Source: Bacillus changyiensis (GTDB taxonomy: Bacteria > Bacillota > Bacilli > Bacillales > Bacillaceae). From it: a stretch of 64,000 nucleotides of DNA. Under the pieces are notes generated by a model, which saw nothing but the letters and a program-made list of their open reading frames with translations, was not told where the DNA came from and ran no database searches. Shown here piece by piece: positions 18,709-29,801 of this stretch. Position 1 is the first letter of the stretch. The number at the start of each line of letters is the position of its first letter. A program made the translations under genes and the position numbers. The stretch is from the NCBI RefSeq assembly GCF_027706145.1, contig NZ_JAQFWW010000001.1:124001-188000 (forward strand), in the 5' to 3' direction.

Positions 18709-20778
18709 ATGTTACAAAAAGTACTGATTATAGGTGCTGGAAAAGGGGGAACGGCTCTCTTAGATCTGCTGATGAAAACCAAAACGATGGATATTGAAGC
18801 GGTCATCGATAAAAACTCAAAAGCCCCGGGGTTGTCTATCGCTCAGCAAAACAATATAGAGACAGCGCTAGATTGGCTACCATACATGACGAAGCCGATC
18901 GATATTATCATTGAAACGACTGGTGATCCGGAAGTATTGAAACAAATCATCCGTAAAAAACAGAATAGAACGACTGTGGTCCCTGGTTCGCTTGCATATA
19001 TTATGTCTCAATTGATGAATGAGAAGCAGCTGCTCATTCAAATTTTAAAAGAACAAACATATAAACATGACAGAATTTTTAATTCCATGAATGATGGCAT
19101 GATCTTTATCAATATCAATGGAGAGATTATGTTGTTTAATAAAATGGCGGAAGTCATGACAGGTACAAAACAACATGAAGCGATTGGTCAGCATATTGAA
19201 AAGGTGATTCCCACCACAAAGCTTCCACGGATACTCAACACAAGAGAACCGGAATACCATCAAAAGCAATTTCTTCATCCGAATCGGCAGATTGTGACAA
19301 CGAGGATTCCGATTATCGATAACGGCGGGACACTATTAGGGGCACTCAGTATTTTTAAAGATATCACTGATGCTGTTGAGCTGGCTGAAGAGGTGACAAA
19401 TCTCAAAGAAGTCAGAACGATGCTTGAAGCGATTATTCAATCTTCTGATGAAGCAATATCAGTCGTTGACGAGAATGGAATCGGCATGATGATTAATCCG
19501 GCATATACGAAGATGACTGGTCTCTCAACAGATCAAGTCATTGGCAAACCGGCAAATACTGACATTTCTGAAGGCGAAAGTATGCATTTAAAAGTGCTAG
19601 AAACAAGGCGGCCTGTAAGAGGTGCGAGAATGAAAGTCGGCCCGAATAAAAAAGAAGTGATTGTCAATGTTGCGCCGGTTATTGTTGATGGCATTTTAAA
19701 AGGAAGTGTCGGTTTAATTCACGACGTTTCTGAAATTCAGTCGCTGACAAAGGAGTTGGATAGAGCGCGTCAAATTATCCGCACCCTTGAAGCGAAATAT
19801 ACATTTGCTGATATTATCGGCTCAAGCGAACAAATGCTCGTTGCATTAGAACAGGCGAAATTAGGGGCGAAAACCCCTGCGACGATTTTGTTAAGAGGTG
19901 AATCGGGGACAGGAAAAGAGTTGTTTGCTCATGCGATACATAACGAAAGTGACCGAAAGTATAATAAGTTTGTCAGAGTAAACTGCGCGGCTATTTCTGA
20001 ATCCCTACTTGAATCAGAGTTGTTCGGTTATGAAGATGGTGCCTTTTCTGGAGCGAAACGTGGTGGAAAAAAGGGTCTTTTTGAAGAAGCGAATAACGGG
20101 AGTATCTTTTTGGATGAAATCGGCGAACTCTCACAAAATACGCAAGCGAAATTGCTTCGCGTTCTTCAAGAAAAAGAAATTGTCAGAGTAGGAGGCACAA
20201 AACCGATATCTGTTAATGTAAGAGTGATTGCGGCAACGAATGTCAACATTGAAAAAGCACTTGCTGAAGGCAGATTTCGCGAAGATTTGTATTATCGTAT
20301 TAATCGTTATCCGATTTCGATTCCGCCACTTAGACAGAGGAAAGAGGATATTAATGCCTTAAGTCATCATTTACTCGCAAAGATCAATCAAGAGTATGGG
20401 CGGAATGTAAAAGGGTTGACAAAAAGAGCGATTAAATTATTGGCAATGCGCAAATGGCCGGGGAATGTCAGGGAGCTTGAGAATGTGCTTGAGCGAGCGA
20501 TGATCTTTTTGAAGCCGCAACTTGAGTGGATCGATCTTGAACATCTACCTGAAATAGATCACCCGAAGAAAAAACTCAAGATTGACCCGCTTTTAACAGA
20601 AATCGAAAATGAAAAACTGTCTGATGCTGTTGAGCGATTTGAGGCTCACATGATTCAAGAGGCGCTTGAGAAACATCGATATAACAGAACGAAAACTGCA
20701 AAAGCCCTTGGTGTTAGCATTCGCAACCTCTATTATAAAATTGATAAATACAATCTTGCAAAAGATGGCATGCAATAA
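18709..20778 (+). CDS. bkdR: Sigma-54-dependent activator BkdR
   Basis: A 689-residue enhancer-binding protein. The N terminus (about 1-90) resembles a Rossmann-like sensor ([16 protein letters not shown]). Two PAS domains follow (about 120-230 and 245-350). The AAA+ domain has Walker A GESGTGKE (about residue 400), the sigma-54 contact loop as GAFSGA instead of the usual GAFTGA, Walker [10 protein letters not shown] and [14 protein letters not shown] Fis-type helix-turn-helix ([18 protein letters not shown]) ends the protein. It activates the -24/-12 promoter immediately downstream for isoleucine and valine catabolism. Confidence 0.93.
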   Translation: MLQKVLIIGAGKGGTALLDLLMKTKTMDIEAVIDKNSKAPGLSIAQQNNIETALDWLPYMTKPIDIIIETTGDPEVLKQIIRKKQNRTTVVPGSLAYIMSQLMNEKQLLIQILKEQTYKHDRIFNSMNDGMIFININGEIMLFNKMAEVMTGTKQHEAIGQHIEKVIPTTKLPRILNTREPEYHQKQFLHPNRQIVTTRIPIIDNGGTLLGALSIFKDITDAVELAEEVTNLKEVRTMLEAIIQSSDEAISVVDENGIGMMINPAYTKMTGLSTDQVIGKPANTDISEGESMHLKVLETRRPVRGARMKVGPNKKEVIVNVAPVIVDGILKGSVGLIHDVSEIQSLTKELDRARQIIRTLEAKYTFADIIGSSEQMLVALEQAKLGAKTPATILLRGESGTGKELFAHAIHNESDRKYNKFVRVNCAAISESLLESELFGYEDGAFSGAKRGGKKGLFEEANNGSIFLDEIGELSQNTQAKLLRVLQEKEIVRVGGTKPISVNVRVIAATNVNIEKALAEGRFREDLYYRINRYPISIPPLRQRKEDINALSHHLLAKINQEYGRNVKGLTKRAIKLLAMRKWPGNVRELENVLERAMIFLKPQLEWIDLEHLPEIDHPKKKLKIDPLLTEIENEKLSDAVERFEAHMIQEALEKHRYNRTKTAKALGVSIRNLYYKIDKYNLAKDGMQ

Positions 20779-20806
20779 AATGCAGGACTTTATGCAAAAT
20801 CATGCA
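20771..20806 (+). promoter_or_regulatory. Candidate BkdR upstream activating sites
   Basis: Four TGCA tetramers occur at 20771, 20781, 20793 and 20803, spaced 10, 12 and 10 bases. They form two TGCA-N6-TGCA units with centres 22 bp apart, on one helix face. They lie about 45-80 bp upstream of the -24 element and overlap the 3' end of bkdR. Assignment to BkdR is inference. Confidence 0.5.
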
Positions 20807-20849
20807 GATTGGTCAACAGATTCTCAGTTTTTTCATCGGTTTATGAATG

Positions 20850-20865
20850 TGGCACAAAACTTGCG
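20850..20865 (+). promoter_or_regulatory. Sigma-54 (SigL) promoter of the bkd operon
   Basis: TGGCAC-AAAAC-TTGCG matches the -24/-12 consensus, with the invariant GG and GC 12 bases apart. The ptb start codon is about 45 bases downstream. Confidence 0.9.
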
Positions 20866-20909
20866 ATGTAGTAAATGGGAGCGGATGTTTGCTGAGAAAG
20901 GTGGGTACT

Positions 20910-21821
20910 ATGAAACTGACACAACTATTGCACAAAGCAACAGAATTGAAAAATAAAACGGTAGCTGTCGCACATGCAGAAGATGATGAAGTTCTACAGG
21001 CTGTCAAACTTGCAATCGAGCAACAATTTGCCCGTTTTTTATTAATCGGAAACAGAGAAAAAATCAGGGAAATCATGTTGGAGATCGATCTTCCCAAACG
21101 CCATGTGGACATCATTCATTCGGAGACAGTCGAAGAATCTGCAAATATTGCGGTTCAATCTGTGAGGAATGGTAATGCGGATGTTTTGATGAAAGGGAAC
21201 CTTCCTACAGCTATCCTGTTGAAAGCTGTCTTGAATAAAGAATATGGTTTGCGTTCTCGTGGTGTTCTATCGCATATAGCGGCATTTGAAGTCAGCGGGT
21301 TTGATAGGTTAATCTATGTCACTGATGCCGCAATGAACATTAAACCAAAGCTAGAGGAACAGAAACAAATTTTAGAAAATGCTGTACGTGTTGCAAGAGC
21401 AGTCGGGGTTTCGATGCCGAAAGTTGCTTGTCTTGCAGCTGTTGAAACGGTAAACCCAGCTATGGAAGCGACTTTAAATGGAGCTGTTCTCACGCAAATG
21501 TACCACAGAGGACAAATTCGAAATTGTATTGTCGATGGTCCTTTGGCTCTAGATAATGCTGTTTCAGAGAGTGCCGCTCGTCATAAAAATATTAACGGCC
21601 TTGTAGCAGGTCAAGCTGATATTTTACTTGTTCCTTCAATTGAAGCCGGCAATTTTCTTTATAAATCCTTAATTCATTTTGCAAATGCAAAGGTAGGAGC
21701 TGTTCTAGTGGGAGCAAAAGTTCCAATCGCCTTGACGAGCAGGTCTGATTCCGCTGAGAATAAATTGTATTCAATTGCTCTCGCACTATGTACGTCTGAA
21801 AGTCAACATGAGGAGGAATAA
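20910..21821 (+). CDS. ptb: Phosphate butyryltransferase
   Basis: A 303-residue member of the phosphate acetyl/butyryltransferase family. It converts branched acyl-CoA (isobutyryl-, isovaleryl-, 2-methylbutyryl-CoA) to acyl phosphate. Typical motifs are [18 protein letters not shown] (about 95) and the C-terminal [21 protein letters not shown] 20910 follows GAAAGGTGGG; the longer frame from 20847 starts inside the sigma-54 promoter and is rejected. It is the first gene of the bkd operon and is separated from bcd by only 2 bases. Confidence 0.94.
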   Translation: MKLTQLLHKATELKNKTVAVAHAEDDEVLQAVKLAIEQQFARFLLIGNREKIREIMLEIDLPKRHVDIIHSETVEESANIAVQSVRNGNADVLMKGNLPTAILLKAVLNKEYGLRSRGVLSHIAAFEVSGFDRLIYVTDAAMNIKPKLEEQKQILENAVRVARAVGVSMPKVACLAAVETVNPAMEATLNGAVLTQMYHRGQIRNCIVDGPLALDNAVSESAARHKNINGLVAGQADILLVPSIEAGNFLYKSLIHFANAKVGAVLVGAKVPIALTSRSDSAENKLYSIALALCTSESQHEEE

Positions 21822-21823
21822 AA

Positions 21824-22918
21824 ATGGAATTATTTCAGTATATGGAACGATATGACTATGAACAAATGGTATTTTGTCAAGACAAACTTTCTGGTTTAAA
21901 AGCGATCATTGTTATCCACGATACAACACTTGGTCCTGCTTTAGGTGGTACAAGAATGTGGACATATGAAAATGAAGATGCAGCTATTGAAGATGCCCTT
22001 CGTTTGGCTCGGGGAATGACCTATAAAAATGCGGCGGCAGGATTGAATCTTGGTGGAGGTAAAACCGTCATCATCGGTGATCCACGCAAAGATAAAAATG
22101 AGGAAATGTTCCGTGCCTTTGGCCGTTATATTCAAGGTCTAAATGGAAGATACATTACGGCAGAGGATGTTGGCACAACTGTTGAAGATATGGATATCAT
22201 TCATGATGAAACAGACTTTGTCACTGGTATCTCTCCTGCATTCGGTTCATCAGGAAATCCTTCTCCTGTTACTGCTTACGGTGTATACAAAGGAATGAAA
22301 GCAGCCGCAAAAGAGGCTTTTGGTACAGATTCTCTTACTGGAAAAACGGTTGCCGTCCAAGGTGTCGGTAATGTTGCTTATCATCTTTGTAGTCATCTTC
22401 ACAAAGAAGGTGCAAACTTAATTGTGACAGATATCAACAAAGAAGCGGTTGAGCGAGTTGTTGCCGAATTTGGTGCTAGGGCTGTAGACCCTGATGATAT
22501 TTATTCGCAAGATTGTGATATATATGCACCATGTGCACTTGGTGCAACAATTAATGATGAAACAATATCCAAGCTGAAGGCCAAAGTAATTGCCGGAGCT
22601 GCTAACAATCAACTTAAAGAAACAAGACATGGGGATAAGATTCACGATATGGGGATTGTCTATGCACCAGATTATGTGATTAATGCTGGTGGTGTTATTA
22701 ATGTAGCAGATGAGCTGTATGGCTATAATGCTGAACGAGCTTTGAAAAAAGTCGAAGGAATCTATGGAAATATAGAGCGTGTTCTTGAAATATCAAAACG
22801 TGATGGGATTCCGACATATTTAGCAGCTGATCGCCTTGCTGAAGAGCGGATCGAGCGCATGCGTCAGTCGAGAAGCCAATTTTTACAAAACGGGCATCAC
22901 ATTTTAAGCAGACGTTAA
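21824..22918 (+). CDS. bcd: Leucine (branched-chain amino acid) dehydrogenase
   Basis: A 364-residue NAD-dependent amino acid dehydrogenase that reversibly deaminates leucine, valine and isoleucine to 2-oxo acids. The catalytic lysine lies in [15 protein letters not shown] (about residue 80). The NAD-binding glycine-rich loop is in [14 protein letters not shown] (about residue 180). GAGGAGG precedes the ATG, and the gene follows ptb directly. It supplies the substrates of the BkdAA/AB/B/LpdV complex encoded downstream. Confidence 0.95.
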   Translation: MELFQYMERYDYEQMVFCQDKLSGLKAIIVIHDTTLGPALGGTRMWTYENEDAAIEDALRLARGMTYKNAAAGLNLGGGKTVIIGDPRKDKNEEMFRAFGRYIQGLNGRYITAEDVGTTVEDMDIIHDETDFVTGISPAFGSSGNPSPVTAYGVYKGMKAAAKEAFGTDSLTGKTVAVQGVGNVAYHLCSHLHKEGANLIVTDINKEAVERVVAEFGARAVDPDDIYSQDCDIYAPCALGATINDETISKLKAKVIAGAANNQLKETRHGDKIHDMGIVYAPDYVINAGGVINVADELYGYNAERALKKVEGIYGNIERVLEISKRDGIPTYLAADRLAEERIERMRQSRSQFLQNGHHILSRR

Positions 22919-22948
22919 AATGTCCCCCATACTGGAGGTTTTAAATAT

Positions 22949-24061
22949 ATGCAGCTACAGGAAAAACGTATTCTCGTCATAAATCCGGGATCAACATCTA
23001 CAAAGATCGGCGTTTTTCATGATGACCGTTCAATTTTTGAAAAATCTATTCGTCATGACGAGGCAAAGCTCCAACAATTTGCCACGATTATTGATCAATA
23101 TTCATTTAGGAAACAGGCTGTTTTAGAGACATTGCATGAACAAGGAATTAATATTTCGAAGCTCAATGCCGTCTGTGGTAGAGGAGGCTTGCTTCGCCCT
23201 ATTGAAGGCGGCACATATAAAGTAAATGATGAAATGGTTGAGGACTTAAAAAACGGCTATGCCGGACAGCATGCTTCAAACCTTGGTGGAATCATTGCTA
23301 AAGAAATTGCTGATGGTTTAAATATCCCAGCCTTTATCGTTGACCCTGTTGTTGTTGACGAAATGTCTCCAGTTGCAAAAATTTCCGGCACTCCAAAAAT
23401 TGAGAGAAGAAGCATTTTCCATGCTCTTAATCAAAAAGCGGTGGCCAGAAAAGTGGCTTTGCAGTTTGGTAAGCGCTATGAGGATATGAAAATGATCATC
23501 ACCCATATGGGAGGCGGAATTACAATCGGTGTCCATTGCAATGGGCGTGTCATCGATGTCAATAATGGTCTCCACGGCGAAGGTCCGCTCGGTCCTGAGC
23601 GTGCCGGTACCATTCCGGCTGGTGACCTGATTGATTTATGTTTTTCAGGCGACTATACGCGTGACGAACTGATGAAAATGCTAATTGGTGGCGGTGGTCT
23701 ATATGGCTACCTCGGTACAAAAGATGCTGTAAAGGTTGAGAAAATGATTATGGAAGGCGATCAAACGGCAGAGCTTATTTATGAGGCGATGGCTTATCAG
23801 ATTGCCAAGGAAATCGGGGCTGCCAGTACGGTTTTAAGAGGTGAAGTTGATGTCATCATTCTGACTGGCGGTCTTGCTTACGGCAAAATGTTTATTGCTT
23901 CAATTAAAAAATATATTGATTGGATTTCGGATGTCTTTGTGTATCCTGGTGAAAACGAACTTCAAGCCTTGGCAGAGGGGGCTTATCGTGTATTAAACAA
24001 CGAGGAAGAGGCAAAACAGTATCCGAACCAAAGGAGGGAAACAGATGGCTACCGAGTATGA
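22949..24061 (+). CDS. buk: Butyrate kinase
   Basis: A 370-residue member of the acetate and sugar kinase superfamily. It turns branched acyl phosphate plus ADP into a branched short-chain acid and ATP. N-terminal phosphate loop [15 protein letters not shown] (about 10-24), [16 protein letters not shown] (about 190) and [10 protein letters not shown] (about 315) are characteristic. CTGGAGG precedes the ATG. Its 3' end overlaps lpdV by 17 bases. With Ptb it gives substrate-level phosphorylation; the acyl-CoA intermediates also prime branched membrane fatty acids. Confidence 0.94.
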   Translation: MQLQEKRILVINPGSTSTKIGVFHDDRSIFEKSIRHDEAKLQQFATIIDQYSFRKQAVLETLHEQGINISKLNAVCGRGGLLRPIEGGTYKVNDEMVEDLKNGYAGQHASNLGGIIAKEIADGLNIPAFIVDPVVVDEMSPVAKISGTPKIERRSIFHALNQKAVARKVALQFGKRYEDMKMIITHMGGGITIGVHCNGRVIDVNNGLHGEGPLGPERAGTIPAGDLIDLCFSGDYTRDELMKMLIGGGGLYGYLGTKDAVKVEKMIMEGDQTAELIYEAMAYQIAKEIGAASTVLRGEVDVIILTGGLAYGKMFIASIKKYIDWISDVFVYPGENELQALAEGAYRVLNNEEEAKQYPNQRRETDGYRV

Positions 24062-25466
24062 TCTCGTCATTGTTGGAGGAGGAACCGGTGGATATGTGGC
24101 GGCGATAAGAGCTTCGCAACTTGGATTAAAAACGGCTATTGTTGAAAAACGAAAGCTTGGTGGCACATGTCTTCATAAAGGTTGTATTCCATCTAAAGCA
24201 CTTCTGAGGAGCGCTGAAGTTTTCCGGATGACAAAAAAGGCAGCTGAATACGGGGTAAACATCTCTGGAGCTGAGCTGCAATTTTCTCAAGTGCAAAATA
24301 GAAAACAAAAGATTGTTGATCAGCTTTATCGTGGTGTTACACAATTAATGAAAAAAGGGAAAATTGATGTTTATGAAGGGATTGGCCGAATTCTCGGACC
24401 GTCAATTTTTTCTCCCATTCCAGGAACAGTATCAGTTGAAATGGCAAATGGCGCTGAAAATGAAATGCTAGTTCCGAAGAATGTGATCATTGCTACCGGA
24501 TCAAGACCGCGGTCACTTTCAGGACTGGTACCTGATGGCGTAAATATTCTTTCCTCTGATGAAGCGCTTGAACTAGAGAGTCTACCGGCATCGATCCTAA
24601 TCGTTGGTGGTGGTGTCATCGGAATTGAGTGGGCTTCAATGCTTCATGACTTTGGTGTTGAGGTGACAGTGCTTGAATATGCAGACAGAATTTTACCAAC
24701 CGAAGACCGTGATATTTCTAAAGAAATGCAAGCGCAACTGGTGAAAAGAGGAATTCGGATTGTCACAGGTGTGAAAGTGATGCCTGACAGTCTTGAAAAT
24801 GGAGAAACGATCAGGATTCAAGCTGAAAAGGACGGAGAAATGGAGATGTTTGCTGCTGAAAAAATCTTAATTTCCGTCGGCAGACAGGCAAATGTAGAAG
24901 GGATCGGTTTGGAAAACACCGATATTCAAGTAGAAAATGGGTATATCGTAACCAACAATATGTATCAGACGAAAGAGTCTCATATTTATGCGATTGGAGA
25001 TGTCATCGGTGGTTTGCAACTAGCTCATGTGGCTTCACATGAAGGCATCACTGCTGTTGAACATATTGCTGGTCAAGAGCCTTTTCCTCTAGATGATACT
25101 GTTGTTCCGAAATGTATTTACTCAAGTCCTGAAGCTGCGTCTGTTGGATTAACAGAAGCAGAGGCGAAGGCGGCGGGACGAAATGTGAAAATTGGAAAGT
25201 TTCCATTTCAGGCCATCGGAAAAGCGCTTGTGTATGGTGAAACGGCTGGTTTCGTTAAAATTGTTGCTGATCGGGACTCAGATGACGTTTTAGGTATCCA
25301 TATGATCGGTCCTCATGTGACAGAGTTGATTTCTGAAGCTGGGTTGGCAAAGGTGCTTGATGCAACGCCATGGGAAGTTGGCCAAACGATCCATCCGCAC
25401 CCAACACTTTCTGAAGCGATCGGAGAAGCGGCGCTTGCCGTTGATGGTAAAGCGATTCATTTTTAA
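24045..25466 (+). CDS. lpdV: Dihydrolipoamide dehydrogenase, E3 of the branched-chain complex
   Basis: A 473-residue FAD/NAD disulfide oxidoreductase. FAD-binding [16 protein letters not shown] (about 9-24), redox-active cysteines in [13 protein letters not shown] (about 40-52), NAD loop [15 protein letters not shown] (about 185), FAD motif [10 protein letters not shown] and the C-terminal [13 protein letters not shown] with the active-site His-Glu are all present. AAAGGAGGG lies inside the end of buk. The dedicated copy for branched-chain 2-oxo acid oxidation is identified by its operon. Confidence 0.94.
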   Translation: MATEYDLVIVGGGTGGYVAAIRASQLGLKTAIVEKRKLGGTCLHKGCIPSKALLRSAEVFRMTKKAAEYGVNISGAELQFSQVQNRKQKIVDQLYRGVTQLMKKGKIDVYEGIGRILGPSIFSPIPGTVSVEMANGAENEMLVPKNVIIATGSRPRSLSGLVPDGVNILSSDEALELESLPASILIVGGGVIGIEWASMLHDFGVEVTVLEYADRILPTEDRDISKEMQAQLVKRGIRIVTGVKVMPDSLENGETIRIQAEKDGEMEMFAAEKILISVGRQANVEGIGLENTDIQVENGYIVTNNMYQTKESHIYAIGDVIGGLQLAHVASHEGITAVEHIAGQEPFPLDDTVVPKCIYSSPEAASVGLTEAEAKAAGRNVKIGKFPFQAIGKALVYGETAGFVKIVADRDSDDVLGIHMIGPHVTELISEAGLAKVLDATPWEVGQTIHPHPTLSEAIGEAALAVDGKAIHF

Positions 25467-25481
25467 AAGGAGTGGAAAATA

Positions 25482-26474
25482 ATGAGCAAAAATCGTCATG
25501 AGGCTGTCGGCTTAACAGATGAGCAGGCGCTTGATATATTGAAAACCATGCTCTTAGCAAGAAAACTTGATGAGCGAATGTGGTTGTTAAATCGCTCTGG
25601 AAAAATTCCATTTGTTATTTCCTGTCAAGGTCAGGAAGCGGCTCAGGTTGGTGCAGCCTTCGCGCTTGATCGTGAAAACGACTATGTCCTCCCATATTAC
25701 AGAGATTTGGGGGTCGTGCTTGCTTTTGGGATGACGGTAAAAGATTTAATGCTTTCTGCGTTTGCTAAAGCCGAAGATCCAAATTCAGGAGGCAAACAAA
25801 TGCCGAGTCATTTTAGTCAAAAGAAAAACAGAATTGTGACAGGGTCTTCCCCAGTAACAACACAAGTTCCTCATGCGGTCGGCATCGCGCTTGCAGGAAG
25901 GCTTGATAACAAACAGCTGGCTACCTTTGTGACTTTTGGTGAAGGTTCTTCAAATCAGGGGGATTTTCATGAAGGTGCAAACTTTGCGGCCGTCCATAAG
26001 CTTCCTGTTATTTTCATGTGTGAGAACAATAAATATGCCATTTCAGTTCCTTATGAACAACAGGTAGCATGTGAATATATCTCTGATCGTGCTCATGGCT
26101 ATGGTATGCCAGGTGTGACAGTTGACGGTAATGATCCACTTGAAGTATATAAAGTGGTCAAGGAAGCCAGGGAACGAGCCGGAAGAGGTGAAGGACCAAC
26201 ATTGATTGAAACCATTTCATACCGGTTAACCCCTCACTCCAGTGATGATGATGACCGTAGCTACAGAGGTCAGGAAGAGGTAGCAGAGGCTAAAAAAAAT
26301 GATCCGCTTGTGAAATACACAGAGTATTTAAAAGAAGTAGGGCTTCTTGATGACAACCGAGAAAAAGCGATCTTAGATGAGATTGCAAATATCGTCAATG
26401 AAGCAACAGAATATGCTGAACATGCACCTTACGCTGAACCAGAAGAAGCACTGCGGCATGTTTATGCAGAGTAA
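25482..26474 (+). CDS. bkdAA: Branched-chain 2-oxo acid dehydrogenase E1 alpha
   Basis: A 330-residue thiamine-diphosphate-dependent E1 alpha subunit. The ThDP motif is present as VTFGEGSSNQGDFHEGAN (about 145-162), and the phosphorylation-loop region reads RLTPHSSDDDDRSYR (about 255). It decarboxylates the 2-oxo acids made by Bcd and passes the acyl group to the lipoyl domain of BkdB. AAAGGAGTGG precedes the ATG; bkdAB follows 12 bases after the stop. Confidence 0.94.
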   Translation: MSKNRHEAVGLTDEQALDILKTMLLARKLDERMWLLNRSGKIPFVISCQGQEAAQVGAAFALDRENDYVLPYYRDLGVVLAFGMTVKDLMLSAFAKAEDPNSGGKQMPSHFSQKKNRIVTGSSPVTTQVPHAVGIALAGRLDNKQLATFVTFGEGSSNQGDFHEGANFAAVHKLPVIFMCENNKYAISVPYEQQVACEYISDRAHGYGMPGVTVDGNDPLEVYKVVKEARERAGRGEGPTLIETISYRLTPHSSDDDDRSYRGQEEVAEAKKNDPLVKYTEYLKEVGLLDDNREKAILDEIANIVNEATEYAEHAPYAEPEEALRHVYAE

Positions 26475-26486
26475 GGGGGAAAAACA

Positions 26487-27470
26487 ATGCCTGTTATGTC
26501 ATATATAGATGCTGTTACTTTGGCTTTAAAAGAAGAGATGGAAAGAGACCCCCGTGTCTTTATTCTTGGAGAAGACGTCGGAAAAAAAGGCGGAGTATTT
26601 AAAGCGACTACCGGTCTTTATGAACAGTTTGGGGCGGATAGAGTGATGGATGCTCCTTTGGCTGAATCTGCGATTGCTGGGGTTGGTATTGGAGCTGCAA
26701 TGTATGGGATGAGGCCAGTTTGTGAAATTCAGTTCGCTGATTTTATTATGCCGGCTGTTAACCAGATTATGTCTGAAGCAGCAAAAATCCGCTACCGCTC
26801 AAATAGTGATTGGACTTGTCCGGTTGTAATCAGGGCTCCATATGGCGGTGGGATTCACGGAGCACTGTACCATTCCCAATCAGTTGAGGCCATATTTGCT
26901 AACCAGCCTGGTTTAAAAATTGTCATGCCTTCAACACCAAACGATGTAAAAGGGCTGTTAAAAGCGGCCATTCGTGATGAAGACCCAGTGCTCTTTTTTG
27001 AACATAAAAGAGCATATCGTCTAATTAAAGGGGAAGTTTCAACAGATGATCATGTGATCCCGATCGGAAAAGCAGATGTCAAGCGGGAAGGTGAAGACAT
27101 CACTGTAATCACTTATGGTTTATGTGTACACTTTGCCCTTCAGGCTGCTGAACGCCTCGCAAAAGACGGGATTTCGGCTCACATTCTTGATTTAAGAACA
27201 GTATATCCGCTTGATCAGGAAGCAATCATTGAAGCCGCTGCGAAAACAGGAAAAGTACTTCTGTTGACGGAAGATACGAAAGAAGGCAGTGTCATGAGTG
27301 AAGTGGCTGCCATTATTGCTGAACATTGCTTATTTGATTTGGATGCACCAATTAAACGGTTGGCTGGTCCGGATGTTCCGGCAATGCCTTATGCACCGAC
27401 AATGGAAAAATATTTTTTGATCAATCCAGATCAAACAGAAAAGGCCATGAGAGAACTAGCGGAGTTTTAA
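26487..27470 (+). CDS. bkdAB: Branched-chain 2-oxo acid dehydrogenase E1 beta
   Basis: A 327-residue E1 beta subunit pairing with BkdAA. Typical features are LGEDVGKKGGVFKATTGL (about 27-44), DAPLAESAIAGVGIGAA, PYGGGIHGALYHSQSVEA (about 120) and a transketolase C-terminal domain with LDLRTVYPLD. Start ATG after AGGGGG. It lies inside the bkd operon with short spacing on both sides. Confidence 0.94.
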   Translation: MPVMSYIDAVTLALKEEMERDPRVFILGEDVGKKGGVFKATTGLYEQFGADRVMDAPLAESAIAGVGIGAAMYGMRPVCEIQFADFIMPAVNQIMSEAAKIRYRSNSDWTCPVVIRAPYGGGIHGALYHSQSVEAIFANQPGLKIVMPSTPNDVKGLLKAAIRDEDPVLFFEHKRAYRLIKGEVSTDDHVIPIGKADVKREGEDITVITYGLCVHFALQAAERLAKDGISAHILDLRTVYPLDQEAIIEAAAKTGKVLLLTEDTKEGSVMSEVAAIIAEHCLFDLDAPIKRLAGPDVPAMPYAPTMEKYFLINPDQTEKAMRELAEF

Positions 27471-27492
27471 TAGACGAAAGGAGGACAATTGA

Positions 27493-28725
27493 ATGGCAGT
27501 GGAACAGATGACAATGCCAAAGCTTGGGGAGAGTGTCACAGAGGGAACAATCAGCAAATGGCTTGTCAATGTCGGAGATCATGTCAATAAATACGATCCG
27601 ATCGCTGAAGTGATGACAGATAAAGTAAATGCTGAGATACCTTCCTCTTTTACTGGTCAAATTACAAAACTGATTGCAAAAGAAGGAGAAACTTTGGAAG
27701 TCGGAGAAATGATATGCACATTTGAAACAGCTGATAAAGAGAAACGCAATGAGGTAGTGAAAGAAGAAGTGAATGAACCAGAAAAATCACTACTTCCGGC
27801 AAATAAAACGAATAAAAAACGTTATTCGCCCGCTGTTGTAAGACTTGCTGGGGAACATCATATTAACTTGGAACATGTAGAAGGTACTGGAGCTGGCGGG
27901 AGGATTACTCGCAAAGATATTGAACAAATCATTGCATCAGGCACTGTTTCTAAAGGTCATGAAGCAGAGCCGAAACCTGCTGAACCACAATCACAGGGAG
28001 AAACACCAGAGCCTCGTGGAACAGTCGGTGATATTGAAATCCCAGTTACTGGCGTCCGTGGTGCAATTGCTGCCAATATGGTCAAAAGCAAGCATGAAAT
28101 TCCTCATGCCTGGATGATGATGGAGGTTGATGTAACCGATCTTGTCAATTACCGCAATAAAATAAAAGCTGATTTTAAAAAGAAAGAAGGCTTCAATCTA
28201 ACCTTTTTTGCGTTTTTTGTCAAAGCGGTTGCGCAGGCTTTAAAAGAATTCCCGCAAATGAATAGCATGTGGGCTGGTGATAAAATCATTCAGAAAAAAG
28301 ATATTAATATTTCTATTGCAGTTGCAACGGAAGACGCTTTGTTCGTACCGGTCATCAAGCATGCTGATGAAAAGACAATTAAAGGTATAGCGAGAGAAAT
28401 TACTGATTTGGCAAATAAAGTGAGAAGTGGAAAGCTGATGAGTAAAGATATGGAGGGCGGAACGTTTACTGTAAACAATACCGGTTCATTTGGTTCTGTT
28501 CAATCAATGGGGATCATCAATTATCCGCAAGCTGCGATTTTGCAAGTGGAATCTATTGTTAAACGTCCTGTTGTGATGGAACATGGCATGATCGCTGTCA
28601 GAGATATGGTGAATTTATGTGTATCAATTGATCATCGCGTATTGGACGGTCTAATTTGTGGTAAATTCCTAACTCGTGTCAAACATATTTTAGAACACAT
28701 TGATGAAAATACATCTGTTTATTAA
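27493..28725 (+). CDS. bkdB: Branched-chain 2-oxo acid dehydrogenase E2 (lipoamide acyltransferase)
   Basis: A 410-residue E2 core. An N-terminal lipoyl domain carries the modified lysine in EVMTDKVNAEIPS (about residue 45). The E1/E3-binding domain spans about 112-150 (YSPAVVRLAGEHHINL), then a Pro/Glu-rich linker, and the catalytic domain ends with the active-site motif SIDHRVLDG (about 381). It transfers the branched acyl group to CoA. A GAAAGGAGG site precedes the ATG. Last gene of the operon, followed by a strong terminator. Confidence 0.94.
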   Translation: MAVEQMTMPKLGESVTEGTISKWLVNVGDHVNKYDPIAEVMTDKVNAEIPSSFTGQITKLIAKEGETLEVGEMICTFETADKEKRNEVVKEEVNEPEKSLLPANKTNKKRYSPAVVRLAGEHHINLEHVEGTGAGGRITRKDIEQIIASGTVSKGHEAEPKPAEPQSQGETPEPRGTVGDIEIPVTGVRGAIAANMVKSKHEIPHAWMMMEVDVTDLVNYRNKIKADFKKKEGFNLTFFAFFVKAVAQALKEFPQMNSMWAGDKIIQKKDINISIAVATEDALFVPVIKHADEKTIKGIAREITDLANKVRSGKLMSKDMEGGTFTVNNTGSFGSVQSMGIINYPQAAILQVESIVKRPVVMEHGMIAVRDMVNLCVSIDHRVLDGLICGKFLTRVKHILEHIDENTSVY

Positions 28726-28731
28726 CGATAA

Positions 28732-28766
28732 AAAACAGCTGATCTTTAAGTGAGGTCAGCTGTTTT
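28732..28766. terminator. Bidirectional terminator between bkdB and bmrU
   Basis: AAAACAGCTGA and TCAGCTGTTTT form a long stem with flanking A and T runs, serving the converging bkdB and bmrU transcripts. It overlaps the last codons of bmrU. Confidence 0.85.
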
Positions 28767-29658
28767 CGCTATTTGGTGGGACAAGCATGTTGAGATGCCC
28801 ATTCAGTACTTCGATAGAAGCTGGTGACTGTGTATAGATCTCACCATCGGTATCAACATCCATTTTTTCAGCCGTTTCAATCGTCATCGTTGTTCCCCTA
28901 TAATACGAAAGTTCTCCTTTGAAAGCTTCCCATTCAGGTTTTTCTAATGTGAGAAGCTCTTTTAATGCAGCTAGATTTGGATTGCGGCAAACAAGAACAT
29001 CCGCTTTTCCGTCAGAAATACTTAAATTTGAAAGAGGTAGCCGGTTTGTTCCAATATACTGCCCATTTAAAACCAAAACCAGTACGACATGATCGGTAAG
29101 TGTTTCTCCATCAATGGTCAGCTTAATAGGGAAAGGTTTAAGGTTTGTCATCATCCGCAATGCGCTGGTGAAATAACTAAGTCTTCCTAAAAGAGCTTTT
29201 TCTGTTGGATTGATATGGTTTGAAGCCTCGGTGATGAACCCTATTCCCCAAAAGTTTAAACAATAGTGCTCGTCTGTTTTCAGGACATCAACAGGAATAG
29301 AATCTCCGTTTACAAGCGCTTTAGTTGCCTTTGCTATATCCTGTGGAATGTGAAGGGACCTTGAAAAATCATTACATGTTCCGCCGGGAAGAATACCAAT
29401 TGTAGGTGGGGACTGAAGCTGGCTAATGCCATTTATACATTCGTGAACAGTACCATCCCCGCCTAAAATAAACAATTCTTTCATTTCGTTGTCTATGTTT
29501 TGGCAAAAATGGAGAGCATCATGTTGCTGTTTTGTACCTTTTACGATCAGTTCATCGGTTTCCTCAGAAAGAATGGGAACGGTGATACCAAGCGTTTTAT
29601 CAATACTTTTCTGTCCTGCATGGCCGTTATAGATCAACATCGCTTTTCGTCGACTCAT
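28756..29658 (-). CDS. bmrU: Diacylglycerol kinase-family lipid kinase BmrU
   Basis: A 300-residue protein with the DAGK catalytic domain: AMLIYNGHAGQ at the N terminus, the nucleotide motif LGGDGTVHECINGI (about 75-90) and GILPGGTCNDFSRSL (about 105). Members phosphorylate diacylglycerol or related lipids; the substrate of BmrU is not established from sequence. ATG 29658 is chosen over an upstream start because AAAGGAGGG lies just before it. In B. subtilis it precedes bmr and bmrR, which are missing here, leaving bmrU alone. Confidence 0.88.
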   Translation of the reverse strand: MSRRKAMLIYNGHAGQKSIDKTLGITVPILSEETDELIVKGTKQQHDALHFCQNIDNEMKELFILGGDGTVHECINGISQLQSPPTIGILPGGTCNDFSRSLHIPQDIAKATKALVNGDSIPVDVLKTDEHYCLNFWGIGFITEASNHINPTEKALLGRLSYFTSALRMMTNLKPFPIKLTIDGETLTDHVVLVLVLNGQYIGTNRLPLSNLSISDGKADVLVCRNPNLAALKELLTLEKPEWEAFKGELSYYRGTTMTIETAEKMDVDTDGEIYTQSPASIEVLNGHLNMLVPPNSENS

Positions 29659-29734
29659 ATGGCCCTCCTTTATCGATAACAATGGTCTATTTTTATTTTC
29701 CCCATCCATTCGGATGCTAAACAAAACAACTGAT

Positions 29735-29763
29735 TTGCGGTCTGTGTGGTTTCAAAGTATCAT
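29735..29763 (+). promoter_or_regulatory. Candidate sigma-A promoter of brxB
   Basis: TTGCGG (29735-29740), 17-base spacer, TATCAT (29758-29763). The brxB start codon is 39 bases downstream. Confidence 0.5.
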
Positions 29764-29801
29764 AATGAAGAGATGATCTGCTAACAAAGGAGAGTTTAAA
29801 A

